Source: Linum tenue
Lineage: Eukaryota; Streptophyta; Magnoliopsida; Malpighiales; Linaceae
DNA: 64,000 nucleotides
Assembly (NCBI GenBank): GCA_946122785.1
Contig: CAMGYJ010000005.1
Location: 84,686,547 to 84,750,546 of the forward strand
Reading direction: 5' to 3'
The position numbers and the translations under genes were made by a program. The notes under the pieces are model-generated. The model made no database searches. It had not been told where the DNA came from and saw nothing but the letters and a program-made list of their open reading frames with translations. Of this stretch, positions 44,310 to 56,587 are shown one piece after another; position 1 is the stretch's first letter; every line of letters starts with the position of its first letter.

Positions 44310-46600
44310 TAACATAAATGTTAACAATGGTGAAACAGAATCCTAACAAACCCTATAAATAAGCATTTAGAATAGAGAATTGATGGCTCTAGCGCCATTT
44401 TTGGAGCTGATTTACCCTTCAAGTTCGGTTTTGCTCTAAGTCGGTGAGGCACTCTATCGGCAGAGTACCGACCCTCTAATGCCTCCTATAACTGGCTATT
44501 GATCTTCTACCCCCTAGGGGTCTATTTATGGGCTTTTACATTAGGGATTCTAAAAAATAGGGGGGTGTGGGGTTCTAAAATAGTACTTTCTACGTGTCAT
44601 CAAATAACCCACACACTTGAACTTTGCTTGTCTCCAAGCATACCTCACTCATTATCATACAACTCACTGGACATCTACGATGACCAGTGACTTTCGATCG
44701 TATGTAGTGGATCATAAGTAGCTATAAGGCCAACCCTCACACTTAAGAACCAGACCACAACAATGAGGTGCATATCTAGTAAGGACAATCTGGCTTATCC
44801 CTATCGATCATATGCTCCTAACTCAACTCGAGGGTCTCAAGGATAGTTGCACATTAGTACATCACAACCTCAATCTTGCAAGATCAATTTTTGCACCTTA
44901 GTACTAGAATAAATGTGTTGTTTAACTAATTTTCCTTGATCCATATGGAGAGGCAATGCAATAAAGGGGGGGTCAAAAGATTTATCTGTGTACTCCCAAC
45001 ACAATTCTCAAACGACACTTCACTTGGCGAGGGATTGTACTAGATAAGCAACATCATACCGTCCTAAATGGTGCTCAGTTGAACCACTCCTATTTTCTTT
45101 GTGTAATGAGTGATTGCCTCACACATGGCTTTTACCATACACTTAATATGTAAAGGCACCGTATTTTATATAATTTTTTTAGGTAAGATTTTTTAATATA
45201 TAAATATGCAATTCGAGCACATTAAGATTTTATGAGAAGAAGAATCGCATGGAGGATTATAAGAAATAACAAAGGATGTGCTAAGCAGTTTATCGAAAAT
45301 TTTGAATGGTCTCTATTTTCAGGACGAGGTCATCCTTCATAGAAGCTACACTAGCCTCCCTATATCATGTATTAACGCAGAGACCAAAGTAAGATGAGTT
45401 TGGAATTGCTTTCAAGAGTGTGGCATCATACAAAAATTTTGCAATTTTTATGATGCTCAATGCGCACACAATCGTCCCCCATATGTCTGGATATAAAGAT
45501 ACTTATAATGGCAATTAAATGCGAAACACAATCTACTAAATCCTCCCAAACTGTAAATATGAAAATTTCCTCATTGGACTAGAGAGGAAAACAGAGGGTG
45601 CAAGTGCAAGTGCTCTTCATAACATAGGTAGATAAATACATCACCACAACACAAAAAATTAAATATCCTCACTGGGGGAGTCATCCATATCATGATATTT
45701 GACCACCGTGACCATGAGCCTTTCGAGATGTTGGCTGGTGACCCTTGAAGAAGGTATTATAAGCATCAAAGAAAGCTCAAACTCTGCCACATCTCGCATT
45801 GCTCATGAAACATCATGGTGGTAGTATCGACTCTCATGTGTACAAAGTTGAATTGGGACTCCATGTAATCCCTGGATCTATGCACCTGAATCCCATTATC
45901 AATGTATGACTCGCACTATCACTACTCATAATCCCAACTACAGGCCAAGTGCAACCTATAAAGGGTGTAGGATGGGGTAAGTATTTCAATATCAACCTGA
46001 GCAGTCTATATACCATTACTTAAATTTTTTCCACGTTATCAAGTGATCTAATTGTGGTTAAAGCTAAGGAAACTAGAATTAAGACAACCAAGTAAGTAAA
46101 CTTTGGTGACTACGATGTGAGAAAGCATCACTCTGACATGGCTCCCCCTAGTCTCGTGTCAAGATACAACGAATGAAGCTCTAGTGTGATAGGGATGATC
46201 ATACACCATGAAGAGTTTGAAATTAGCTAGGAACCCCTAGACCTCTCAATTGATCGATTAAGGATTGTCACTATTAGCTAGGAACCCCTAGACCTCTTAA
46301 TCGATCAACCAAGGTTCGCAAAACAAATACCTCAAACGTTAATCCGGAATGACGAAAAGTAACCAATCAAGACGATATCATGGCACTAATTCGATGAATG
46401 AGGAATGTCCCGAATTTCCCTAGGGAAGGTTACCCATATTGCCAAGATTGGGCTACAAGGTTGCCCATATTTCCTTCTTTGCCTATTTTGCTCTATTCTC
46501 GCCCTCTTTCATCCGACTTTCAATCCTGGTGCCAATTTTACTTGGTTAGATATGAAATATGATACAACACGAACACACCTAGTATAAAATAGCTCTGAGG
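44310..46600 (-). mobile_element. Degenerate gypsy LTR/3'-end debris, copy A
   Basis: 44335-44605 is related to pieces of 48055-48625 (shared AAAATAGTACTTTCTA.GTGTCAT, GGCTTTACATTAGGG, CCTATAAAT). On the minus strand GACAAGCAAAGTTCAAGTGTG at 44610-44630 resembles the polypurine-tract region preceding plant gypsy 3' LTRs. 45933-46500 is a diverged direct repeat of 48968-49520. No coding frame supported. Confidence 0.45.
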
Positions 46601-48054
46601 ATTAAGGATATTGAGCAAAATGACACAAGTAACAGGGTGTAAAAGTGTATAGTCTAACCTCGAATCAATGTAATAGTGATGAAGCTTAAAGATAGTCTCG
46701 AAGACATTAGCTAGAAACTGGTGCGTCTGCAGGGAAGGCGACGGTGCCAAAGAGGTGGAGGCACCTTCTGCTTGAGTAGAAAAGTCCCATAGAATAGGCG
46801 GAAGGCGTCGTGGCTACATGAGGATCTTGATGCGTGGCTTCCCGTCCGTCGTCCAAGGGGTGTAGGAGGCTTTGCCATTCTTGCTCGAGAGCATATCGAA
46901 CATCTGGGCTACCAACCACCCTAGATGAAATCAAAACCCATCCTCGACGGAGTGGAAAATGAGTAGGTCACATGCCTAGAGAGCATGTGAACCTCTTCAA
47001 TTGGGAAGCAATTCTAGGAGACAAGGCCGAAGTGTTGCACAAGCAGTAGGAAGTGGTCCGCCAGGCTGCTGGAGTATGAATCCCCAGTCGTGAAGGGTGG
47101 CTTATATGTTGTCACAGAATCCCAAAGGGACTTGTCTGCAGAAGTCAAAAATTAATCATGTGCTATCCTAACTTCCTTGCTCTTCATTAAGTAGGTGATT
47201 GAATGAAGCAAAATCACACATTAGCTAGATAAATTTCTATCACATGAGGCGCATGCACGGGTAGAGACTAGCTTGGAAGGGATATAGTGATACTATAGAT
47301 GAATCATTGATGCATGTTGTGATTGAGCCTAGTATGCTTGATAATCCTCGAGTTTTCTCTCTTATACAATAACATATCCTTACCTTTATGCGTCCATAAA
47401 TTGAAAATCACCTTAACGACTTTACTCTTCATGCTTTACTTTTCTTTGTTTGCTGCTTAAATGAAAACCCCTAAACGTCTTTCTTGTTTTCATAGATGGT
47501 TGGTGTGAGTAGTTATGCATTAGAATACATCTTGGAATATGATACTAGGCATCCCCTAGGATTTATTACTTCGATCTACAATTCGTACATCACCATTGCA
47601 TAGTCAAGCTTCGGGTAGAGTTCCTTTGACTCCCAACCTTGATCCTGGCTTATGAGATTCTTGATCTTTGTTAGTTCTATTCCGACCATATATCATGGTA
47701 AATGCCAGTTCTACTAGGCAACAATATTGGACCCTACGAATATCTCTATTGCGAAAGTTGACAATGTTTGATCGATTGATGATCGATCGTGAGGGACTCA
47801 CGTGCCAAGTCTCATCCACCCACGAAGTGTCGTTTGAGGATGTATCATTTGAAGATAGTCCTCGTCTTATGTACACAATCACATCAACAATTAACGAAAC
47901 AAATAATCAAGCAAAAATATAGAAGAAATAAACTCAACATATATATGCCAAAATCAAATGTTACATAGTCAAAGAACCTTTAGGGTTTTCAAACCTATGC
48001 AACTAGAGAACTAGCCAAACATGTGATTGAGTTTCTGGGGGAACATTAGTCAAA
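46601..48054. other. Segment without recognisable gene
   Basis: Short open frames on the minus strand (46707-46934, 47604-47882) have no domain I recognise. It lies between the two LTR-like copies and is probably interior retroelement sequence. Confidence 0.35.
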
Positions 48055-50190
48055 ACAAGATCCCAAAAAATCCTATAAATCAGCATAAAAAACAAAGAAT
48101 TGGCACTTTGTCACCGGTTTCCTCATCGAGGTTGGTTTCACTCTAAGTTAGGGATCTATTTAAAGGCTTTACATTAGGGTTTTTGGGAGGAAATTTGACT
48201 TTAGACGCGTCTTTCGAGTCCCTTCGCATCTCCTCCATCTTAGTCACCAATTATGGAATATTATGGACTGATCTGGGCATAATCTGGAAACTTTTGAAAA
48301 TGGTGGACAATGCTCCATTTAAGGAAATGGTTGACATATTTCGGTGTCGTTTTATGACTTTATTCCAATCTTGATTATGGCTGCTAGCATTCGAGCCTTG
48401 ATGTTCCCCAACACCTACAAGGTGGTCCACTAGGATGCTATTCCCCGAAAACTCATGAAACACTACCAAAAGTGCACCAAAATAGTAAAATCAATCCTAA
48501 AGTTACTAAAATAGTCATTGAGTGATAAATAAGCAAATCAAGCTAGTATGGCAACATAGATGTGAAAACCATGTAACTCTTGCCATAATATGGGGATCTA
48601 AAATAGTACTTTCTATGTGTCATTATGGGACAATTTGTTTCTACTACCCATAGAAGGTTTGATTCACTTGAAAAGTTTGTTGAAACTAGAGACGACCAAC
48701 AATAGATTCAATACCTTAGAAGCGGGTCAATAGAATCAACAAGTATACTTCAAAACATAGAGGCATAATGGTATTACCAACCGAATCCTAAGGAAGGATG
48801 CCATGTAATCTTACTCAGGATTGGTTGATAGGTAAAAAGTTCCAATTCTAAGCTAGTAGAACCTCTTGTAATTCGAGAAACAAAGTTGGTTGAACCAAAG
48901 AGTGAAGAAGAAAATGTTGAGAAGGCCAATGGTTCAAGTCAAGCGACTCGGCTCTATTTACACAATGCCCAACTATAGGCCAAGTGCAACTTATAGTCGG
49001 GTGTAGGATAGGGCATGTGTTTTAATATCAACTCGAGGTGGTCTATGTACACCTACTTCAATCATTTATATATTATCTAGCGAATGATTTGTGGTTAAAG
49101 CTAAGGAAACTACAAACTAAACAAGCAAAGTAAATTGTGGCGAATTCGATTTGAGAAAGCTTCACCCGAATATTATTCCCCCTAGTCTCGTGTTAAGATA
49201 CAACGAATGAAACTCTAGTGTGATGAGTGTGATTATATATTGTGAGAAGAATGCAATTAGTTAGGAAACCTCAACTCTCTTAATCGATCAACTAAAGATT
49301 GTCATCATAAGCTAGGAAACCTAGCTATCTTAATCGATTGAATAAGGATTGCAAAAGCCAATCCCTTGAAAGTTAGTCTGGAACAAAAAAAAGCAACCAG
49401 TCCAGAGAAATCATTTCACTAACCCGATGTTTGAGATTTCCTAAATTGCCCTAGAAGGGGTTACCCAAATTGCCAAGATGTGGGCTATAAGTGGATTTCC
49501 TCCTTCTAGGTCAAATTGACCCAACATTTAGATATGATGAACAACACCCAAAACTCATGAATAATACCTCAAACATTATATTAATCATTAACCCAACACA
49601 CATAGATTTAAATTCTTACAATCTAACACATCCTAGACTAGGGTTTCCAATATCCAAGTGAAATGGAAGACTACTCCATAGCTAGAAACGGATATACAAA
49701 CAAGATGGGAAAAAAAACCCATAGCAAGATGATTCTCCTTCCCTCTAGTTTCTTGATTCACCCTTTGGAGAAGGGATCTTCAACCTTCTAGCCTTAGGTA
49801 AGTCCAATTGTTCTACTTTCTCCTCTTAGAACTCTCTTCAAGGTTTCACCTCTCTATATCTTTATATACTCCAGTCGGGCTTGTTTCACAGTCAGAAGTC
49901 AGGCCCGTGATGTCAAACGGGTGAACGTGATCTCGTTGCAAGACGTGCCATTTTACTAATCAAATCACGGGCTACTGGAAAATGTCACGGTTTGAGGACC
50001 GTGATAACTGACTTGTCCGCGATACATACTAAAACTTCTGGACACTGTCCAAAGTAACGTGTTGAGCTCCATCTTCATGGTCGGCTGACCGTGATAATCT
50101 CCTCCAGAGCGTGATCTCTGCCTTTTGTCCATCTTTGCTCTATTTTCGCCCTCTTTCGTCCGACTATCCCGGAGCTGAAACATGATAAAG
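48055..50190 (-). mobile_element. Athila-type LTR-like sequence, copy B
   Basis: Read leftward: a U3-like part (50180-49900) with repeated CACGGTC/GACCGTG inverted motifs, TATATAAAGATATAG near 49868-49854, then a leader with features common in Athila LTRs (GGTGTTGTTCATCATATC, GGGTTAATGATTAATAT). It shares 48968-49520 with copy A. No PBS found, so borders are approximate. Confidence 0.5.
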
Positions 50191-50712
50191 CACGCACAAA
50201 ACTACCATAAAATCCTCGAACGATGCGAATGCCACAAATATAATAAGATAAAGGGGTACAAATATGTGCAATTACACCCGAATCATCAAGTTAAGTTGAG
50301 GGTTGAGGATAAAGAAGGCAAGATGAAGGAGAAACCTATTTTCATAGAGTATGTTCCAAGGATTCCCTTCTGATAGAGAATTTTGGAACATGAGCTTTAG
50401 CGTGAATTTTGCCAATTGAAGGATATTCCAAAACAACTTAAGGTAACTATGCCCTTCTTAAAGAGACATTCTCAGGGTAAAGAATAATGGAAGAAGTATC
50501 ATTGGTTCCACTTAGTGTTGCTTCACCTTCTACTTTTTTGAACAAAGGGCTACCTCCTAAGCTTAAGGATCATGGCACCTTATTTATACCATGCTCTTTT
50601 GGTGATAGAACACTTTATATTGTAAAATTTTTCATATATTTGTGCCATATTCACTTGGAATTGCTTGATAATCACTCAAAGGTATGTTTAGTAGCTCCTA
50701 GGATTACTTTTA
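50191..50712 (+). pseudogene. Athila-type gag-protease remnant
   Basis: FLNKGLPPKLKDHGTLFIPCSFGD (in parts, about 50535-50605) matches the conserved segment just before the Athila protease, where LPPKLKDPG(S/T)F(T/S)IPC is usual. The expected active-site region (CDLGAS) is degraded to an unrelated hydrophobic stretch. Orientation is opposite to LTR copy B, so it belongs to another element. Confidence 0.6.
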
Positions 50713-50981
50713 GGGGTCGTTTGGATGAGGAATTGAAACGGATCAATTTGACATAATTGTCTCGTTTTGAGACAATTGTACCAAATTGCCTCGTTTGCCA
50801 GCAAAAAATTTGGATGGATCAATCTTCCTGAGGTATTTTGAATTGATCCGTTTTGAGTCAATTTCAATTACCAGGGGTGGGGGCAGGTAATTCGAATTGA
50901 CTTGTTTTAATTGTCTCGTTTATAAAACGAGATAATTGATCAAATTGACTCATTTCTAGATTGATCCATCCAAACGACCCC
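50713..50981. mobile_element. Tourist-like MITE
   Basis: 269 bp flanked by TTA (50710-50712 and 50982-50984), with perfect 15-bp inverted ends GGGGTCGTTTGGATG. Inside, AATTGA(C/T)/ATTGTCTCGTTTT phrases recur in both orientations. Non-coding. Confidence 0.92.
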
Positions 50982-50984
50982 TTA

Positions 50985-51904
50985 TTATTTTGATGCACTT
51001 AGTGTTTCATGTGCTTTCTGGACAAAGTATCCTAGTGGATCATCTTGTATGAGTAGATGAATCCGTGTGAATTCCCTCAATCACGTATGTATATGTCGCT
51101 CATCATTCTAAAGCATGTCCAAGGAAACTATAAGAGAAGCTTATCTATGCAATAGCTTCGTTCACCAATTTCCCACATAAAATTTAGTTTTATTTTTTTA
51201 CACCTTTAATTTTACAAAAGCAACTCGAGTGGCACCTAAACCCCAACTTTGCTTACAGGGGAACCTCAACCCCAAATCTGGTTTTAAATAAAAGAATGGA
51301 ACCCCCTCCTAAATGAGTAATGGGATTTGAAAGAATCCAAGAAAATACAATGCTGGTTATCTACCAGGTAAAGTTAACCACTTTAATACATCAGATCAAG
51401 GTGGAAAAAGGGATAGAAATTGGATCGCAGAGTTTATATAGGAGCTAATGTGGAAAATTTGGGCCTTAAATTAACGACAACCAATTCCAAGTCAGTTTCA
51501 AACCGGTGTAATGCCGATGTGCCATCCCATCATGCAAGCCCGAATGACTCAAGCAAAAAATTTTCCTTCATTTTCTTAGGCACTGAGTCTTCCCAAACCC
51601 ATACCACCCAAGAGAATGAGGACGAGCCGCAAAATTGTCATTTCATTCTCTTGAAACTATCACCCTTTGGCCAACAACAACAAGCAATTTTTGGGGACAA
51701 GAATTATTTATCCAAAACTCTTAACGACCAACCAGCCAAACCCTATGGGTGGATCGTGCCAAAAGGATAATTAGAGGGACTTGAGCCTAGCAATAAAGGA
51801 ATCGTCCCAAATGCTCATTCACGATACTACAACTGTTAAAGGTATATTGAACGCGCAACATCACCAACAGCTCGCAATGCTAAAGAGAATCTAAACCTTA
51901 ACCC
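50985..51904. other. Segment without supported gene
   Basis: A 116-codon open frame at 51420-51770 shows no known domain and is probably leader or interior of the gypsy element that follows. Two diverged phrases 'AACCCCAA(C/A)T' occur near 51240-51275. Confidence 0.35.
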
Positions 51905-52195
51905 TAATCACGAGTGGGTTCAATGGGAAGAGGGACAAGTATGGAGGGTGTTACATCAACTATTAATAAAAAAACATAAGGCGACATCATGCTTTGGGGA
52001 TGTCGCAACCAACAAAAAGGAATTAGCCACAATCCTATGAGGAGGAAAAAGAAGTTGAGTATGAGGAAGAGGGTCCTTACCCACATGAATATGATGATGA
52101 GTTGAAGAACATCAATGTCACCATTCCATCATTTAAAGGGACAACGAATCCTGATGCATATCTAATTAAGAGAAGAAGATGGAGCTGATTTTTGT
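51905..52195 (+). pseudogene. Gypsy gag, left part
   Basis: YDDELKNINVTIPSFKGTTNPDAYL (in two parts, about 52090-52165) is the start of the retrotransposon gag fold, preceded by a Glu-rich stretch. Shortly after, the frame meets L1 sequence. The fold continues at 56588. Gag forms the capsid of a Ty3/gypsy particle. Confidence 0.75.
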
Positions 52196-53699
52196 ACATT
52201 AGAATCGGTCATTGCTTTGGAGAGAGTTGAATCAGACCACGACCCTTTGCTTGTGAAATGGGGATCTGCAGACAAATTACACTGTCCATGGCGGTTGGAG
52301 AATATGTGGTTACTAGAAGACTAAGTTTTCTCCAGTATTGTTGGGGGGTGGAACGTGCCAGTAGTAGGACATGGCTACTTTTTCTTGTTTGGGCAGCGAT
52401 TGAGGTCTACAAAGTTCTTGATCAAAGGATGGAATAAGGAGGTGTGTGGGCGACTGGAACTCTAAGTAGCTTATCTCCTTAGGAAGATTAAAAGCATAGA
52501 TGACTTGGATGAGGCAGGTACTCTTACAGAAGTAGGACAGATTGAAAGTGGAGTCCTTAAATGCGAAATTGAGAGATTGCTTCTAATGGAAGAAGTATCG
52601 TGGAGGCAGAAATCAAAGGAGCTTGGCTAAAAGTGGGAGATAAGAATACTAGATATTTTCACAGAGTGGCAAGAAACAACATTAGGAGAAACAAAGTGCA
52701 AAATATCAAGATTAATGGGCATCTAACAGAAAACAAAGAAGAACTTAGTGTTGCTCACATTCATCATTTCCAACAAAGATTTACAGAATCGGAGGAAGAT
52801 CGCCCTTTCCCTATGAATTATGGTTCGAGAGTTTTGAGCATTGAGGAAAACTATTAATTGATCAAACCATTTACGGAGCAGAGATTTTTTATGCTATTTT
52901 AGACTGTGATGGGGATAAGGCGTCGGGTCCAGATGGATTCACGCTTCATTTCTACAAAAAGTGTTGGAACACTATCAAAGGCTAACTTCTTAAAGCTTTT
53001 GATTATTTCTACTTATCGGGACTCTTGCCTCACTTCATTGCTCACTCCTTCCCCTGTCTGGTTCCGAAAAAGATGCAGTTAAAGAAGCAAGTCACTTGAG
53101 GCCAATAAGTATTGTGGGAAACCTAAATAAGATCATCTCCAAAAGCCTTGGTTGCGCGTCTTAGGCCTTTTATGAATGCCTTGGTTTCTCGCCACCAATT
53201 TGGTGTTATCAAGGGTAGAAAAATAGACCAAGCTAGCTTAATCGCCAATAAGATAATTGATTGCAGAGTAAGAAGCGAGAAACCTGTAATTTTTCTAAAG
53301 CTGGATATAGAGAAAGCCTTCGACACAGTCAATTGGGCATGCTTATTGAAGATTCTGAAAGCATTGGGATTCCACCAGAGATTTCAGAGTTGGGTGAAAG
53401 GGCTGGTGTATTCCACTAAACTATAAGTTTTCATCAACGGAGAAGCAGGGGGTTACTTCAATACAAAAAGAGGGCTTGAGCAAGGCGACCCGCTCTCCAC
53501 GCTTCTTGTTCACTCTTATTAAGGACATCCTGTCTTTCATTCTTAGAGAGATAAGCAATGCAGGCCATATAGAGGGTATCTACATTGACGAGGTTTACAG
53601 GAGAGGAGAAGTTTCACATTTATTGTATGCAGACGATACCATCATTTTTTTGTGATGCCACAGAGGATGATGTTGGGACGTTTGACGAGAAGCTGAGGA

Positions 53700-54157
53700 A
53701 ACCACACGACCTGACCTAAATTCCACACGGCCGTGTAACTTGGCCGTGTGGCACCCCTTTGCGCGGGCAAAGCCACACTGGCCGTGTGGTATTTCTAGAG
53801 GGTTATACGGGCAGGCCATAATTCCACACGACCGTGCAGTTTTGGTAGTGTAGCGTGCATTGAGGCACTTAATCGAAACGCCGCATTTTGGAGTTTTACA
53901 CGAGCAGTTGGGTATTCCACATGGCCGTGTGGTTGTGGAATTCTGGGTTTTAACCCAATTTCGGGTCTTTTGAAGAGGGAGACGATTTTCAGAGAAAGAA
54001 AAAGAGTCCTAGAGAGAGAAAGTGCGAAGAACAAACCCTAGAGGTGATTTTGGAGCTGGGTTTCATCAATCAAGCTTGGATTTCATCCTTGGAGTGAAGA
54101 TTATCATCCCAAAGCAGATTCTTCCCATCATGATGAGTATGACTGCTTTGTACTTTG

Positions 54158-54190
<33 letters not shown>

Positions 54191-54866
54191 ATGGAGTAGA
54201 ACTCTCTCTCACTTGGGTATGAAGAACCCTAGTTCCATGTGTTAGGGATAATGATTGTAATGACTTTTGGATTGATATACTATTTGGTTATAATCGATTG
54301 ATGCATGATTCATTGAGTCAATTGAAGCTTGATCAACTTTTCTTGATTTCTTCTGCAACTTGAGATAGATAGGATCTGATTAGGTTGTTAGAGCTTCTTC
54401 AATCGGTAGTAGTGAATCGATTATATGAGAGTTAGTCGATTCACTGCTTTGTACTGGAATCCAATTCCAGTAGTGGAGTTCTGTGTTAATTGCCTCAGCG
54501 TTCTATCTCGTTCAAGACTAGTCGTCTGCCGGGTAGTCTGTCTGAGAGGGCTTGGTCAGCTTAAGAGATTCCAAGCTACTGTCGGATCTTCTGCAGTTTA
54601 ATCAACAGTAAATCAACCAAAGGAAATTACAACTTTGACCTAACTAAGGAGCTTGGGGGACTCATTCCCGAGTGACTCTTCCCTTGCTTAAGAACTTCGA
54701 ACCATTTCCTGCTTTCTTACTGCTTTTGTTTGCAATCACTCTCACTACAAATAGTCCCACTAGATAACAGGTAGTCACGGAGTAGGCAGTAAATCTTGAC
54801 CCCGGGTTGATAAATTGAACTTGCCACTATTTTGCATTTCCATTCTGCGATTACACTTGGTCGCAG
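53700..54866 (+). mobile_element. Solo Athila-type LTR inside the L1
   Basis: About 1.17 kb of non-LINE sequence between the YADD region and the next RT segment. The U3 part carries repeated CCACACGGCCGTGTGG-like palindromes (53720-53940). The tail, ending near CACTTGGTCGCAG, resembles the LTR end preceding Athila-type PBS. No gag or pol follows, so it is a solo LTR. Exact ends and target duplication are not resolved. Confidence 0.65.
54163..54190. repeat. (CT)n microsatellite
   Basis: About 14 CT units within the solo LTR. Confidence 0.95.
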
Positions 54867-56587
54867 TTTGGTGTTGTGTTTTAGCGTGTCAATAGGGCTG
54901 AAAGTAAACCTCCTCAAGAGCAAGATGTACCTGGTTGGTGATGTTGATGATACGGGCATATTGGTGGAGATATTTGGATGTGACTGGGAGCATTTGCCGT
55001 CTACTTACCTTAGGCTCCCCCTTGGCGCCCGTCCGACATTGACAGGAATATGGAACCTGGTGATTACAAAAATGCAAACAAAGTTAGAAGGTTGGAGGGG
55101 TAGATATGTATCCTTGGGAGGTAGAATTGTCCTTAGCAACGCTTTCCTCACTGTCAAGCCCCTATTTCGGTGTTCTTTGTTTCTAGCGCTTAGGAGTGTT
55201 ATTCAAAGATTGAGAAACTACAGGGGATTTTATATGGCCAGGAGCAAATCATCAAAAGAGATTGCATCTTGTAGCTTGGAGCAGATGCTAGAGACCCAAA
55301 AAATTAGGTGGACTTGGAGTAAAAGAATTGGAGTTGAAAAACAAAGCCTTGTTGGGTAAGTGGATATGGAAGTTTGCAGAAGAAGAGGGTACATGGTGGA
55401 AAGAGTTAATTAAATTGAAGTTTCCGAATTTGAACAACTGTTGGGTTCCAGGGAAGCCCTTAGGATCTGCTGGTCAAATTCCGTGGAGCCATATTATGAA
55501 TCTTAAAGAGTCGGCGTGGAAGCTCGCCAGAATAGTGATTGGCAACGATGACCGAAAATCGTTTTGGTATGATGTGTGACTAAAAGGGGAGCTACCCTTG
55601 CTGACGATTTCCCTAGATTCGCTGTTGCGTCTGCCTCCCCCTTCAAGCTTTTCGAAGTCAGCAAAATTGAAAATGGGAGACTCACAACGACGTCGTGTTC
55701 AGCGTCAAATCTATGTACCAGCATTTGATTGCGGAGAGGTCACTTGTATTCAAAGATTACCCACATCAAGTAGTCTGGTAGTCCCACATACCATAAAAAA
55801 TATGCACATTTATGTGGATTCTACACCATAAAAGGATTCAGACGCAAAATGTCTTAAAAAAGCGTGGATGGAATTTGGCGAGTCACTGCACGCTCTGTTC
55901 GGCAAGTGAAGAAACAACAAACCACCTTTTCATCAATTGTGCTTTAACGAAGTAAGTCTGGTGAATCATTCGGCATTTTGTGCAGGTACCCATCAACCTT
56001 CTCGACGACATCACAGTGGCAATGGAAAGATGTCCAAAGAACAAGCCGAGCAGCCCAGTGGGTTGTGCTTTAAATCATTTCATCATGCCTTCCGCTGGTC
56101 GATCTGGAGAGAAAGAAACATGAGGATCTTCAAAGAGAAGAGTGCAGTAGCTAGAGTCTTGATCTATAAGATCGGGCTATTAATCTTGAGCTCGTTGATG
56201 GCGGCAAATCTAGTGGAGAATGGACTGACCGAAGACTAGTTAAGAGAAGTTAGAAGAAGGTTGTGGCCTGTGGAGGCTCTACAGCAAGCTTAAAGAGCTT
56301 GTACAGTGAGACAGGCGCTGTAGTTTCAAATTGGCAAGAAAAATCTGCAGCAGATCATAACCGGAGATGAATACCCCTGTTCTGCTCCCTGTTTTACTCC
56401 GTCTTTTGACCTTGTTAAGCTTTAGTATCTGATCTGTCTCTAATAACTAACCCTCTTCGTAGAGAGAGGTTAGATCCCACTCTACTTGTTTTTGTTTCAC
56501 TTCTCTTCTCACCAACTTCTCAATCATTCTGTAACTTTCTTGCCTTCTTTTATCTTAATAAAATTGATGTCACCATTACCAAAAAAA

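Larger units (their letters stand above)
52196..56587 (+). mobile_element. 5'-truncated L1 LINE, split by a solo LTR
   Basis: ORF2 remnant. It begins near the C-terminus of the endonuclease (SDHDPLLVKWG, about 52225), then WLKVGDKNTRYFHR (52612), a degraded finger region, FGVIKGRKIDQAS (about 53200), FLKLDIEKAFDTVNW (about 53290, motif A), RGLEQGDPLS (about 53470) and YADD at 53626-53637. The solo LTR at 53700-54866 intervenes. GLKVNLLKSKMYLVG, LPSTYLRLPLGARP and GRIVLSNA follow, then zf-RVT-like KKRGWNLASHCTLC...TNHLFINC (about 55850-55940) and WSIWRERNMRIFKE. The 3' end has AATAAAA near 56555 and a short A-run at 56581. Many stops. ORF1 is missing, as usual for 5'-truncated LINE copies. Confidence 0.85.

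Noticed and set aside
46707..46934. Minus-strand open frame as an env-like or pol gene
   Set aside because: No motif I can name; left as unassigned retroelement interior.
51420..51770. 116-codon open frame
   Set aside because: No recognisable domain; it lies in the leader area of a gypsy element.
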